DNA of 64,000 nucleotides, from NCBI GenBank assembly GCA_964304625.1, contig OZ199838.1:16926001-16990000 (forward strand), written 5' to 3'. The translations under genes and the position numbers were made by a program. This document shows positions 10,066 through 22,093 of this stretch, in pieces. Under the pieces are notes generated by a model that was given only the letters and a program-made list of their open reading frames with translations, was not told the DNA's origin and did no database searches. The stretch is from Kudoa neothunni. Its lineage: Eukaryota; Cnidaria. Numbering within the stretch: position 1 is the stretch's first letter; every line of letters starts with the position of its first letter.

Positions 10066-12429
10066 CCCGTATAGACTATATGTTGCGATAACGCAAAAAA
10101 ACTTTGTTGTTATTTTTCTCATATGTTAGTGGGTACGATGACACAACATTGATTTAGTTATTTAGAAGAATACATAAATTTTTTTTTTATAGAAAAAAAT
10201 AACTTCTGCAATTTAAAATGTGACTATAATTAAATGTGCGAAAGGTCATCATTGAAGTGTTTTCATATTCTTCCGTTTATTTCATAGCGTTAAACTCAAT
10301 GATGCCAATAATTTAAAAATAATTAGATCATGATATGATAATTGTCCTTAAAATGATAGAAGCGATCTAAAAAGTTTCCTTCAAAGTTTAATATAAGGAT
10401 CAATTTTTGTTGCGCAAACTTAACATATAATCTACGGCGGCAATTTTGTCATAAAATGGAGAACAAGCGTTATAATCTATACCTTGACGTAATAAATGAA
10501 ATCGAAGAAAATGCGGATGAAAATCTGATCGATATAGTTATTATTCCTCCAGAAAGGGTTGATATTGCAACTGATAACGAAAGTACAAATGACAAAGACA
10601 CGAATACTTTCAGCGATAATCAACTCAACAAAGAAATATCAAGTCAAGTGGAAGTAATTGATAGAGATTTGGACGATATTGAAGACGAATTATTCTGTTG
10701 GGAGCTTAATGATTACTCAAACAGATCTGTATCCAATAGGGATCCAGATATTTCTCTGGAAGGTATAAACAAAAGGGTTTTTATACATAATCTTAAGTAT
10801 TTTATTAGATGGTTGTGACTTTTACTTGGATAAATTTGAACCCACGATTGTTGCAATGGATGAACGCGAGATTTTTGAATTGTTCTTTGACTCCAATGTC
10901 TTAAATTTGATTATTAAAGAAAGTGTCACATACGCCGGTCAAAATAACGGGATTGATTTTGACATTGAAAAAAATGAATTGATGAATTTTATTGGAATTT
11001 TGATATTGAGTGGTTATAACCGTCTTCCAAGACAACGAATGTATTGGGAAGAAGGTATGGATTGCGGTGTTGAAGCAGTAAAGAAATGTATGTCCTACAA
11101 AAGATTCACACAAATAAAAAAATATATTCACTTATGCGACAATAATTTACTTTCTGATGATGCATATAAAAATGATCGCTTTTTTAAGGTTAGAAATTAT
11201 ATGAACATCTTGAACAAAAACTTTCAACGATTCGGTTACTTTTCGAGATGTCTTTCCATCGACGAACAAATGATACCTTATTTTGGACATCATTCCGCAA
11301 AAATGTATATAAAAGGTAAACCAATCAAATTTGGTTTTAAATGTTGGTGTCTATGTTCGTAAGATGGCTATGTCTTCTCCACAGACATTTATTGTGGAAA
11401 AGGAACAAACATAGATAAGAAATTAGGGTTAGGTGGTAGTGTCGTAAAAAACTTTGTGAAATTGGCCGAATATCCTAGACTTCACGAGTTTTATTTCGAC
11501 AATTTCTTCACTTCAGTGGGACTTTTAAACTATTTGTCTTTTTTAAACGTAAAAGCCACCGGAACGGTTCGATAAAATAGGACCCTGAAGTGTCCATTTG
11601 CATGCGATACAGTTTTCAAAAAAGAAAATCGTGGTTTTTTTGAATCATACAATGTCAACAAAGTGATGCTGGTTAAATGGAATGATACCAGGCCAGTTAT
11701 TATAGGGACAAATTTTGATCAAATTGAACCAATAAAGAATGCCAGAAGGTATTCTAAGGGTAATAAAAGAGATGTGTATATTCCAATGCCAAACGTTATT
11801 GCCACCTACAGAATTTCAATAGCTGGAAAAACGTGATATTGGAATATATTTTGCAATTATATCGATATGGCAGTTTCAAATTCACAACAAATATTTAAAT
11901 TGCTCCATCCTGATACTGGGGATTCCCTTATGTTTCGAAGAACGCTTGTGTCAAAACTTTTGACTGTCAAATTCGATACAACAAGAAAACGCATGTCCTC
12001 AGTACCTTTCCAATTTACACGCAATTTATGTAGCGATAAAACTATTGAGCGACGTACGGATGAAAAAAGAGCAAGATGCAAAATTTGCAAGTCCAATACT
12101 GTGTTTGTTTGTCGTGGTTGCTGTTTGCCATGTCACCCTACTTGTTTTAACAAACTTCATTAACTGGCACCTTACACTCAATTATTTTATTATTTTCATG
12201 CTTGTTTTTTTTAAAACAAAGTTATGTATACGATTATAAATAAATTTAATCCATTAATCCCTATGGTCGCTGTAGATTATATGTTGCGTTAACGCAACAT
12301 GTTAAAGAGTATGTTAAAACAAAGATATTTTTATTATTTTAAAATATATAATTCACAAATGTATTCTGAGAGTATATACAAAATTATAGCTCTATAACTT
12401 AAGGACAAAGGGTACCGAGTCTATATGGG
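10066..12429 (+). mobile_element. piggyBac element 1, TTAA-flanked, 2.36 kb
   Basis: Starts CCCGTATAGACTATATG and ends with the inverse of CCCATATAGACT, flanked on both sides by TTAA (10062-10065 and 12430-12433), the invariant piggyBac target. Subterminal 18-bp palindromic repeats sit inside each end (about 10079-10096 and 12281-12300, core TGTTGCGTTAACGCAACA). It encodes a plus-strand piggyBac transposase in several open pieces. Recognisable blocks include MNFIGILILSGYNRLPRQR, LSIDEQMIPYFG (first catalytic Asp), YFDNFFTS (second Asp) and a C-terminal cysteine-rich zinc-binding domain. Confidence 0.92.
10456..12163 (+). pseudogene. piggyBac transposase, inactivated
   Basis: N-terminal acidic region 10456-10818, core 10826-11362, then further matching sequence to the cysteine-rich tail ending at 12163 (pattern C-x2-C ... 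C-x2-C ... C-x2-C). Stops separate the pieces near 10816, 11360, 11573 and 11834. After IATYR at about 11815 the sequence jumps to YWNIFCNYIDMAVSNS, so the conserved block with the third catalytic aspartate (MGGVD..D) is missing. It is therefore not an active enzyme even apart from the stops. The second piggyBac in the window still has this block (KGGVDTVDR). Confidence 0.88.
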
Positions 12430-12433
12430 TTAA

Positions 12434-13488
12434 CTCTCTAAACATCTTCGTACGTTAGGCAACCATCACCCCAAACTCTATCCATAAAGATTTTTCCTCT
12501 ACAGAAATTCCAAGCCTATTGGTGCATCCACGATGATGCAAAACGTCTAATTCAACCTCCTCCGCCAATTCGAACCTTTATTGTGGCTTAAATTTCACTT
12601 TAATGCAATCTTACCCTAACAATGACTCGTATTAGGGGGTAAAATCACTCGTACGGAAACAGTAGACTGATTAACAACAGTAATCGAATCCAGTCATCAC
12701 ACCAATTGGCTCTATGTCCTCAGCAGAATACAAAGTTTAAAAATGGTGAGTGATGAGGTGAGTCCGTGGACATTTATTTTATTTTCGATAATATTTAACG
12801 CCAATTAGCAACAATCATAATAAAGTAAGTGACTTTGGTACGTAAAAGGCAATTTATGCTCTTTAATGAATCACTAAAGATAGATAGTATCGAAATGCAT
12901 TATTGAAGTATATTCACAACTCAGCTAATTATTAGAAGACAAATCTTATGTCCCTTATCAATGTATTTAATTTTAAAAATACTTTAGTTAATATGAATTG
13001 AATTTTTCGATATAATAAAAACGATTAACAAAAATAATCCACAAATCAAATTCCATTCTACGTAAGCGCAAACAATGGCATGTGTCACATGTGAATGGAC
13101 AAAACCAAAATTTTGACTGGCCTAATAAATCTAATATCAGAGCGAATTCAATTGTCCCTGAAAACTCGCAAAAATCTACTACCAAATTACTTATTAAACA
13201 CGCACTAACATTCACTATAACTTCCCAGCTCCTTCGCTAGAGTTTGCTAATCGTAAATTATCTCTGCTATATCATTAAGCTATTTTAGGGTGAAAAAATT
13301 CGCCATTGCCAATATTATACTACACAAAAGTGGATTTGAATATAAATCCTGGCAGGTGTTTTCTTAACAACTAGCTAATAAATACGATAAATACGAGCTA
13401 GAAAATTATAAAATTAACGCTGAAACTATACTCATAGAGTAACACTAATGAAATCAAGTTGTCACAGCTGTTATTCTATCTAGTTAAA
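12434..13488. other. Intergenic, no gene seen
   Basis: Between the piggyBac right flank and the 3' end of EEF1B. A 75-codon minus-strand ORF at 12988-13215 has no motif and is taken as chance. No repeat of note. Confidence 0.5.
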
Positions 13489-14471
13489 TCAAACTTTTTG
13501 GAAAGCAGCAATATCAACGGATTGAACGTGATCTTCGAAACTGGCAATCTGTTCTTCGAGATCATCGGTTGAAATCTAAAAACAAACAATATAAATGACA
13601 CACGAAAATATTTCAACAACTTTAGCATCTTCTATCTCAGCTGAGACGACCAATTTCTTTAGACCGAAACAAATATCCTGAAATTGGGCTAAAAATTATG
13701 AGTTAAATGGCCGAACAAATCCAAAGAATAGGATTTACTTTCTCCCCAAATAAGACCTTCTTGTTTAATACCAATAACCATTTTTTTCAATTCCTCAAGA
13801 TCTACAGTTGAAAATGTGATTAAAAATAAATAGGATAGGGTGCTCCAATGGGCGAACAAAGCAAAGAATATGATATGATACCAGTTTCATCATCTATGGG
13901 TTTAATATCAAAAACAATTGTAGATTTAGCGATAACGGCAGCTTCTATCAGTATCAAAAAGGAGTTGATTGGTTCAGAACCATAAACTATCTATTACTTG
14001 CTTTCTTGGCAGCTTTGGCCTTCTCGAGTGAAGCTTTTGCAGCAGCAGCAGCAGCAGCGTCCTCATCCTAACGAACGTTAAGATTAAACAGGAATACTTG
14101 GAACCAGTTAAGTAAAATACATCATCTCCAAAAAGATCAAAATCATCATCATTAGCAGCTGGTTTGGAGGCTTTGGACGATTCTTCAGGTTTGTAATTTA
14201 TCAGATCAGTGGGAACTTCTTTTTTACCACCGAACGCAGCAATCTCGCTGGTTGAATAAGATGTGATGTGTTTATACCAACGTTTCGCGTTTGTTTTATT
14301 GGAAGAATCTAGTTCAGACTTTGAAACATTTTCATACACAGCCAAATCAGCCAATGAAGGTGAAAATCTATTTTTTTCATTATCCAATTGAATATAATTG
14401 ATTTAATACCCTAATATGTAGCTTCTGAAAAGCAAATATTGGTCCAATAATTCAAGAGTGAATGAAGCCAT
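13489..14471 (-). CDS. EEF1B2: Elongation factor 1-beta (eEF1B alpha), 7 exons
   Basis: Guanine-nucleotide exchange subunit that reloads eEF1A with GTP during translation. Exons on the minus strand: 14410-14471, 14121-14367, 13998-14067, 13882-13944, 13739-13801, 13621-13688, 13489-13575. Six introns of 42-80 nt, GT..AG, phases consistent; 219 residues (about 225 in human). N-terminal GST-C-like domain: MASFTLELLDQYLL, SPSLADLAVYE, AKRWYKHI. Central acidic motif DDDFDLFGDD with an alanine- and lysine-rich linker. C-terminal catalytic GEF domain: VFDIKPIDDETDLEELKK, EGLIWGE, FGLKKLVVSAEIEDAK and the end EEQIASFEDHVQSVDIAAFQ-KV. The glutamine-for-asparagine change in AAFQKV and the FQDICFG segment are minor variations. 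Confidence 0.96.
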
Positions 14472-15180
14472 TGGTGAACACGTTTCCTGCCTTTCGTTCT
14501 TTTTCGTCTGTCGTCAATATTCCTGTAATTGTTTGATGTGTGATGTGTTGTGTAGGATTTTGTTAATTTTTACAAAACAACAGATATATAAATAAATCAA
14601 TGATCAAAATTAAAATATTTAAAAAATAATTTTACTTCCTTCGATATACATAGTCTGAAAATTAGTTTACACACTTATATTGACGTGAAATAGTTCAAGA
14701 ACTTTATCTACATTTTTTAAGATAATTCATTCTTCGTAACCTCAATATATCATTGATAATTGTAAAGGCTGGGATTATTGGTACAATAAATCTTAATCCT
14801 ACATTGCATTTGCGCTTGCGCATTGTGGTATTTTAATCCTTGCAGTTTCTACTCACATGCTGAGTAAAAATTTAAACATTTAGAATTTGTTATATTTAAT
14901 TATTTATAACCCTTCTCGAGTTTTTAATGGTTAGGTATGATTAAATTCAGTCAAAATCAGAGACACTTAAGTATAATTTATAATGCAAATAGAAACAAAC
15001 TTCCGTTTTTTACAGCAGTGCGCTCCGATTAGGGGTTAAGACGGTTCGGTCTCGGTTATTTTAAAAACGGTTTTCGGCTTTATAAATAATTTTTCCAATT
15101 GTCAATGTCAATTTTTTTCATGCAAAAAATATCTAAAAATATTGTCGATTGAAATCTCAATTTAGTTGTTCTTTGTTCAG
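14472..15180. other. Intergenic upstream of EEF1B; fragment of another element possible
   Basis: No gene. At 15013 a CAGCAGTGCG... sequence directly after TA resembles the start of a pogo-type terminal repeat, but no partner end was found. Confidence 0.35.
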
Positions 15181-17601
15181 CCTTCCAAGTAACACAAAAT
15201 TGGGCACCTTCCGAATAACAATGCAATGGGGTGAAAAAAAGACCCCAAAGGTTTTTTGCATGTCTCACAACCTTAGGATATTTACTAACCAAAGGTGAAA
15301 TAATATTGTAAAATTTGTAGGTTTTCCATATTATTTTCACGTTTTTAATTTATCGCGCATGTGCATATGTACACATTGTCTATATATAGCGCGATTGTCG
15401 AAATGTAAAATTACTGTTTCTAGAACTCTCAGAAAATGCAAAAAATCCATTAAACTAACTATAATTGGTTTATTGAAAAAAATAAATTTTTGCATTTTTA
15501 TTACGTAACATTGGCAATATAAGATTAATACAGTAAACTACACAAGCGTTTATTTCATTGAATAATTTCTATTTTAATGCCATTGTTTAGCAGTAAATAA
15601 GTTAAGTTTAAAATTTATTTGATATATAGAAAATAATTGAACAACTATAGTAAACTAACGTATAATCTTGTGAACAAATTAATTAAAATTTATGTTATAA
15701 ATAAAAATCTTTGCAAGAATAAGTTGCATGTTCTTTGCAACATGGGCGCTTATAGAAATCACATGTGATGGTCGTTTTTTTATCTTTGTCTCAACGACAC
15801 CAGATACCAGATACGTCTTTTTCGCAATATTTTCCAACGGAATGTCGAGGATTTATGGAACCTGTACGCTCTATTAACTGTGGAATTTTGCTTTCCTTAA
15901 TGTTTAATGGTTAAGGTAATTCAAAAGCGACTTTTTTCAAAAAGTCTCTTCTTTTAATATTTGGTTCGTTAAATATCTCCTTGTGAACTACAAATGCATT
16001 TACAAGTGAGATATCAATCATGTTGTAAAACAACTAACCGCCATCTTCTGGTGAATCGTCTCACTGAAACCGATGCCAACAAACGATCTACAGTGTCAAC
16101 GCCTCCTTTAGTAGCATTATAGTGTAGGATAACATCTGGCTTATGAAGAAACATTCTAGAAAGTTTTGTGTTATGGTTGAATGTACACAATACACAATAG
16201 GGGGATATTCTTATTTTTCTTTCTGTTGAAAACAAATTTTGATTCATTTACCGGGGTTCTTCTATTAGGGAGGAGGAATGGTGGCATATCTCGTTTGTTT
16301 TTACGAATTGTACCAATTATAGTCATTCTTCCTTTGATCAATTCATCCGTTAAAGGAATCTATGTAAAATAATTATCGCAAACCAAATTGTATCTTGAAC
16401 CGATTAGATTTTCAGTTAATTTGAGAGCAATATTCCTACCAACATCATGAATTTTGGCATCAGTCGAACATTTCTTAAAAATATATGCATCCATATTTAA
16501 TACATATGAAGTTTGTGGATCTAATAGTAACAAAACTTTTAACCCATATTTCGCAGGTTTATTCTTTATGTATTGTGTGAAGGAGCAGTTACCCCTAAAG
16601 GATACCAACTGCTCATCAAGACACACATCAAACGCTGGATTATAACTTTTGCTCGCAATATTGACCCAGATCTCTCTAATGGAGAAAAATTTATCCAAGA
16701 ATTTTCTCTGCTCTCTTGTGTTTGTGTCGTCAAAATGGATCGCTCTGGTTAATTGTCTAAATCTCCGCAGAGAAAATTATCTTTGTATATTTACCTGCCT
16801 TCAGTAGAACTAAACAAATCAACTAATGGTTCTTGACGATATTTATGGATAGCCATATATAATATACATCCAATAAAGCCATTTAGTTCATCAATGTCAA
16901 CGTTTTCCCATAATGATTATTCCCATATTGGTTGGTAAATTAAATGATTTTATTCATTATTTCGAAGGGGGAAATGGTGAAAACATCCAGCGATATTAAA
17001 AATTCTTTGAATGGCGTATGGAGTCACATCTCGTTTAAGATTTATCATGTTTTCCGTTGCATCTTTTGTTTTTCTCGGTTTCACGGCGCTCCACAAATTA
17101 TTATTTTTATCAGCGAGGGAATCAGCATATTCGCAAATCATGGATTCATCTTCAACGACTTCATTTTCAGACCCCCATGTATATACCAAATCCAATGTAT
17201 CGAGGTCAGATTCATCGGTAATATCATCGCTACTTGCTAAAAAATACTCCATCGCCATTAAAACAATATTTTCGCACTCGGGTTGGTTTTAAGTATTTGT
17301 CATTTTTCAACATGAAGCTACTCTTCAATTTAAGTTTGCCTTTATTTTTGGAATTACTGAATTATATAGTGTTGTAATAACAAATAAAAATCTGAGGTTT
17401 TTTCACTCCATGTTATTTGATGTATTATATTGTTTAAATATTAGTATAAAATATGGAAATCTCTTTAATTATTATATTTTTATATATGTTTGTATTTTAG
17501 GAGAATACTAGAAATTTAAGCTTTGGCAATTATTTATAATTCGAGAAAATCGGGGTTTAAATCGCTCTGGGGTCTTTTTTCACCCCATGTTACTTAGAAG
17601 G
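15181..17601 (-). mobile_element. piggyBac element 2, about 2.4 kb
   Basis: Right end (read inward) CCTTCTAAGTAACATGGGG, flanked by TTAA at 17602-17605. Left end CCTTCCAAGTAAC at 15181, where the TTAA is no longer recognisable. Both ends carry an inner GGGGTGAAAAAA..GACCCC motif (15228-15245 and 17569-17586). A minus-strand transposase lies between. Its ends share no sequence with piggyBac element 1, so it is a separate family. Confidence 0.8.
15720..17258 (-). pseudogene. piggyBac-type transposase, decayed
   Basis: Minus-strand pieces in order: 17258-16950 (acidic N-terminus, then LWSAVKPRKTK and VTPYAIQRIF), 16698-16360 (FDVCLDEQLVSFRG with the first catalytic Asp; KNKPAKYGLKV; VCDNYFT with the second Asp), 16247-16014 (NATKGGVDTVDRL with the third Asp). 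A poorly preserved C-terminus reaches about 15720, with Cys pairs near CCKEH. Stops and frame changes interrupt it at several points (for example near 16358, 16020 and 15900). All three catalytic aspartates survive, unlike in element 1. Confidence 0.8.
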
Positions 17602-17744
17602 TTAAACATGACCGTAAAAACATATGGCAGCTTTATATTAACGGATGAAAAAATATTAGTCTGACTTTTAAAATATTTTGGAGAGGAATTAGAACCTTAA
17701 TCTATCAAAAATAGATAACCTCTATGGTAAACTTGCTGTTGTTC

Positions 17745-17826
17745 CCCGATGGCCGAGTGAAACATCTTGGGCAAGATCAGGCCATATTTTGTTCATCTCT
17801 GTTCTCGATTCTTCTAGGAAACCTTA
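17745..17826 (+). repeat. tRNA-like A/B-box pair (SINE or tRNA pseudogene candidate)
   Basis: TGGCCGAGTG at 17750-17759 matches the pol III A box of Ser/Leu-type tRNAs. GTTCTCGATTCTT at 17801-17813 resembles a B box with two changes, at a spacing of about 50 bp. No tRNA cloverleaf can be folded confidently, so a tRNA-derived SINE head or a dead tRNA is the best reading. Confidence 0.3.
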
Positions 17827-20577
17827 GAAGGATCCGAAACGTTAAAAAGATTTTTATATAAAACACAATATTTTAATTTATTTGTAATGTTGAGAAGTTA
17901 ATGCTTTAATATAATTATTTATGTTGGGGTCAAAAATAATAATAATAATATAATTGTTTCATACAAAATGACATATATAGGATAGAATTTACAACAACAT
18001 ATTATATGTTTTCATGGTGATCAATATAGCTTTTAAGAAGTGAACTTTTCTCTGGAGTCACTTTTTACCCCAAACTCAGCATGAGTGTTAAACACTCGAT
18101 AATTAACATTACATCGTGCATATTTAGGTCCCCTTATCAGTATCGTATATTATGATTTGAGAAAAAAGTTTCTAATATATTAAAGTTTATTTCTTTCCAA
18201 AAAGTCTTAATTTAAAACAAAGAATTAAAAGATTCAATGAACAGCTAAATATTACAAAAATCACTCTCTACGAATATATTTAATTTATAGATTCCTGAAA
18301 TTATTACACAAAATATCATTTCTCAATTTTAATTAAATAAACTATTAAAAACTCTGTACGATAATAAAGATACTTTATTTGATCAATTTATACTTGGACC
18401 AAAAAGGGACCCATTGAGCCGTTGTGTAATATTTTTTGGTGAGCTTTCTAAAGTTAATTAAAGATTATCTATTCAAATACATGATTACTTAATTCCATAT
18501 ATGTTTTAAAAAACATCTAATTATTTATTACTTGAAATTTTTTATAAGATAAATCATTAAAAATATATTTAACGGTGTAAATATTTCATAAAACGGTCCT
18601 AGAGGTAAACACTGGTTATTTTGGTTAGGTCCACGCGTGAGCCTCATAATGAGTATATGGGTTAAAGAATATCGCAGATTTTTTAAGTTGTAAATTCACC
18701 GTTAAATATCTATCGAAAAATACAACAAAATTATGATATTATTATAAATAAAACATATTTGGTGGTTAGCAACTTATTATTTTAATGAATGATTTGATTA
18801 TAGCGTTCTAATATTTTTCAAATAATCAAAATCTTCTGAATGACAATCATATTCAGTCAAAAATTTTACGAATATTCCAATTCTTTATAAATTATAAAGA
18901 ATCTCTGCTATGAGATATTATTCTATCGAAAATACACCGATTTTATTTATAATCCGAAACGTTACTATTGAGAAGGTGATACATAACTCTTTAATATTTA
19001 GATTTGATTAAATCATATTTTAACAAACGATTCATGAAGTAAAGTGTATTTAATAAAAAATCTTAATAATTTCTAATTCTGAGGTTAAAAGTAAACATTT
19101 ATATAAATTTGATATGCGCTATGCTAAAGGTTATTTTTAATTTCAAAACCCCTTCTCATCGTTTGCTATTCTTCTATAAAGTATGTTATTTATCTCAGAA
19201 AAAGGATTATCACGTTTTATCGATTAATTTGAAAATTATTACATAAAATAATTAATTATATTTTTAACCCTAAAGGAGACCAGGAATAAGAGATTAACCG
19301 TTTGGAATTCAATTAATTGGAAAATAATAAAAAAATTATATATCTAACATTTAATATATTAGATAAAGTTTCCGTTTTTATGAAAATTATTTTATGTGCC
19401 CAAAGGAAGACAAATTTAATGTTTCCTCATAGTTTTTATTCAAAAGTTAAACTTCTAGGTAAATAACAGAAAAACGTATTTATTTAGTTGCATCTTTGCA
19501 AACACGTAACCTTCGTGATATTTACGTTTCTAATTGATTTGTAGAATAATTTTATATTTTTTGAATTAATAGTTTTATTACATTTCGATTTCTTAAAATT
19601 GCACAAAATATTGAAGTACTGAATTGACTATTCACATAACAGTCTTGTTTAATAGATATTGGTCTTCACCTTGATTTTAGATTTCCCGTACAAGTCTTAA
19701 TATATAGTATCTCTCCTCTCATTAATCAAAAAAAATTTTTCGTTTCGGTTTTTATTAAATAAATATTTCACTGTTATAATCTCAAGACTTAATTAGATTG
19801 TTTTTAGATTATATGAAAATTGACTATATACAAAACTTCCATACATTCTTATAAAAAAGCCAGAATGATCGAAAATACTTTGTATAAGAAAGACTTAAGA
19901 CCTCTTAAATTGCAGAATAGGAAGCTCGATATTCATTAAACTAATAAGGGTTAATTACTAAAGTATATTCAGAATTTTAGGGTAATTCACAGCGGAAAAG
20001 TTCTCAAACAAGACAAAGGATAAACACGCAAATCATTAATATTAGCAGAAGCATGCGAGAATATTTGTTACTTTGATACAACGATAGAACACAACGTTGC
20101 TTAAAAGTAACATTCACTATAGCCTAGCTCTGGCAGTTATGTTGCTTATGCAGTAAACTGTGGCGAGCCGGCGTCAATTAAATATGCAAGAGAACAAAAA
20201 AACACTAGCGCAAACGCAATCGGGTAGAGGCAGTTGCGCAGGTGCCACGTTTGTATACCTATTGTGCACGTGATGTTTCGATCTAACTCGTGACAACTCG
20301 CGAAACTTGTGTTTTTTCGCTTTTCCCCAATATACTCATACTACTACAATTAGTTTATTTTACTTTGTCTATTTAAATAAAAAGATAACTAAAAATTTTT
20401 TAAAACATAATTCTTGTTGAATATCTAGCTAGATTATGGGTACCTATTTAAATTTCACATGATATTTTGTTATATCATTGAAGGGGAACTAATTTTAAAC
20501 TTACGAATTATTGACAAGGGATGTTTAAATATATTGGAAAGATTGCTGTCTCCTGAAAAATCTATACGTGACGTATT

Positions 20578-20640
20578 TAACCCTCTAAAAACGCAAGCAA
20601 ACTATCCTCCAATTACTTTGGGGTCGATATGACCCCAGAT
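20578..20640 (+). repeat. End of a TTAA-type element with subterminal hairpin
   Basis: TTAACCCTCTAAAAACGC at 20578 is followed 40 bp inside by the perfect inverted repeat GGGGTC-GATAT-GACCCC (20621-20637). This matches the layout of the other TTAA element ends in this window. No second end was found nearby. Confidence 0.4.
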
Positions 20641-21269
20641 TTTTATTTGATAAATTTGATAAGCAAATTTTTATAAACTTACTGATAAATTTTGGAAGTT
20701 TTCCTATGGGCACATTTCCGAATAAACCGATAATAAATAGTGGAATTAATCCGCTTAAATCGCGTTCGCAACATCGCTCCCCTCGTCACCCGCTGTCGTT
20801 AAATTAACATTTTCAAGAATATCCGCTTTTAGGATAAAAAAATTGCACAGATAATTATAAAACCTGTGACACCTGGAAAACACCCTTTTGCGCATACTTT
20901 AATCGCCAATTTTGTACGATTCTTTTTAATAACATAAATAAATATGGAGAGAAAAAACTCAGCTTTAAAAAATAACATCTAAATTTTAGCCAAATTCCAC
21001 CTCAAGTGACATCGTCCCCGCGTGTAATCTTCCATTTTTTATAAAAACTTACCTATTGCATAAGTCGTTACACATTTTAACATGTTAGTAGCACAAAATC
21101 ACTTAAATTATTTTTATACATTAAGAAATAAATAGATTAACTATTTATTCGTTTTTGTTTTCCACATTCTATTCCGAATTGGGATAGGATTCCTAAGTTT
21201 TAAAGGTGGTTTAACTTTTTTTGTTTGTTATTGATTATGAAATATTTTTTCATACATTCGTACCTACAA

Positions 21270-21990
21270 GTTAATGAACAGAGCTCCAAATCGTTGCAAT
21301 AATTGCAGACATTTCAATTGTTTGATTCCAAGAAATTGGAACAGAAACGTTATCCGGCCGATAACTAAACAGTCTGCGTATGACACAAATAATGTGGATC
21401 ATTCTTTCAGAAACTTAAGTGAAATTTACCTCAATTTACTGCTTTTAAAAACAATAAGTGTAAAACTAATCCCCCCAAATATGAAACCTTTTTTTCAAAC
21501 TCTGTTATAGATGGTTCTTCTCAAAACTTCATGCAAAAAATTTTTTTAAATATTATATCTTTGGTACATGAATGAAACCATTTTAACTACCGATAAAAAT
21601 GATAAGATTGTCAACAGTTTCAACGTGGTTGAAAAAAACTGCGAGTACTCCACTAATCACCCATCGAAAAATAAATAAATTTCTTCTATCATCAAAAGAG
21701 AAATTCAGAAGGGGTCAACCATATCCAGTGACGAATGGCCCGTCTATAATGGTATACGTGAGCTTGGCTATGATCACGTCAAGATTAATCACTCGAAAGA
21801 ATACGTACAACATGGTTCCCACATAAATACTATAGAATGATGCTGGGGGAGACTAAAAATAAAATTTTTTCGCGTAAATCGGGGGGTGTCATTCTCATAC
21901 CTTGAGGAATACCTTATTTAAAAAAGATACCGATTTATCATGTGTGAAGAAATAAATCTTCTCACAACACTTAAAAACAATTTATCTTTG
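21270..21990 (+). pseudogene. Merlin (IS1595/ISXO2-like) transposase remnant
   Basis: Translated pieces on the plus strand match Merlin transposase: a decayed N-terminal part, then a helix-turn-helix-like TVSTW segment (21606-21640). From about 21700 comes the distal catalytic core with SSDEWPVYN (second catalytic Asp), GYDHVKINHSKEYV and SHINTIE-CWGRLKIKF (third catalytic Glu). The region with the first catalytic aspartate (IEIDES-type motif) is missing between these blocks, so there is an internal deletion. At least one in-frame stop follows NTIE. Terminal repeats were not identified; a pogo element starts about 100 bp downstream. Confidence 0.75.
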
Positions 21991-22093
21991 TTTTAATTAA
22001 GTTATTATAAATCTGTTGTTGGAAATATTCAGATTTTAGTCTTTTTTTCTATGCTCAAAAAGTCGATGTTAACATAAATGGGAAAATAAACTA

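Larger units (their letters stand above)
17606..21240. other. 3.6 kb AT-rich desert with transposon debris
   Basis: No coding exon recognised. It contains a tRNA-like pol III promoter pair at 17745-17826, short AAT microsatellite runs at about 17937-17950, and one end of a TTAA-type element at 20578. A slightly GC-richer patch near 20100-20300 has no feature I can name. Confidence 0.5.

Noticed and set aside
12988-13215. Minus-strand ORF of 75 codons
   Set aside because: No motif, no splice partner, and only marginally longer than chance for this stretch.
16944-17292. Plus-strand ORFs of over 90 codons
   Set aside because: Antisense to the piggyBac 2 transposase N-terminus.
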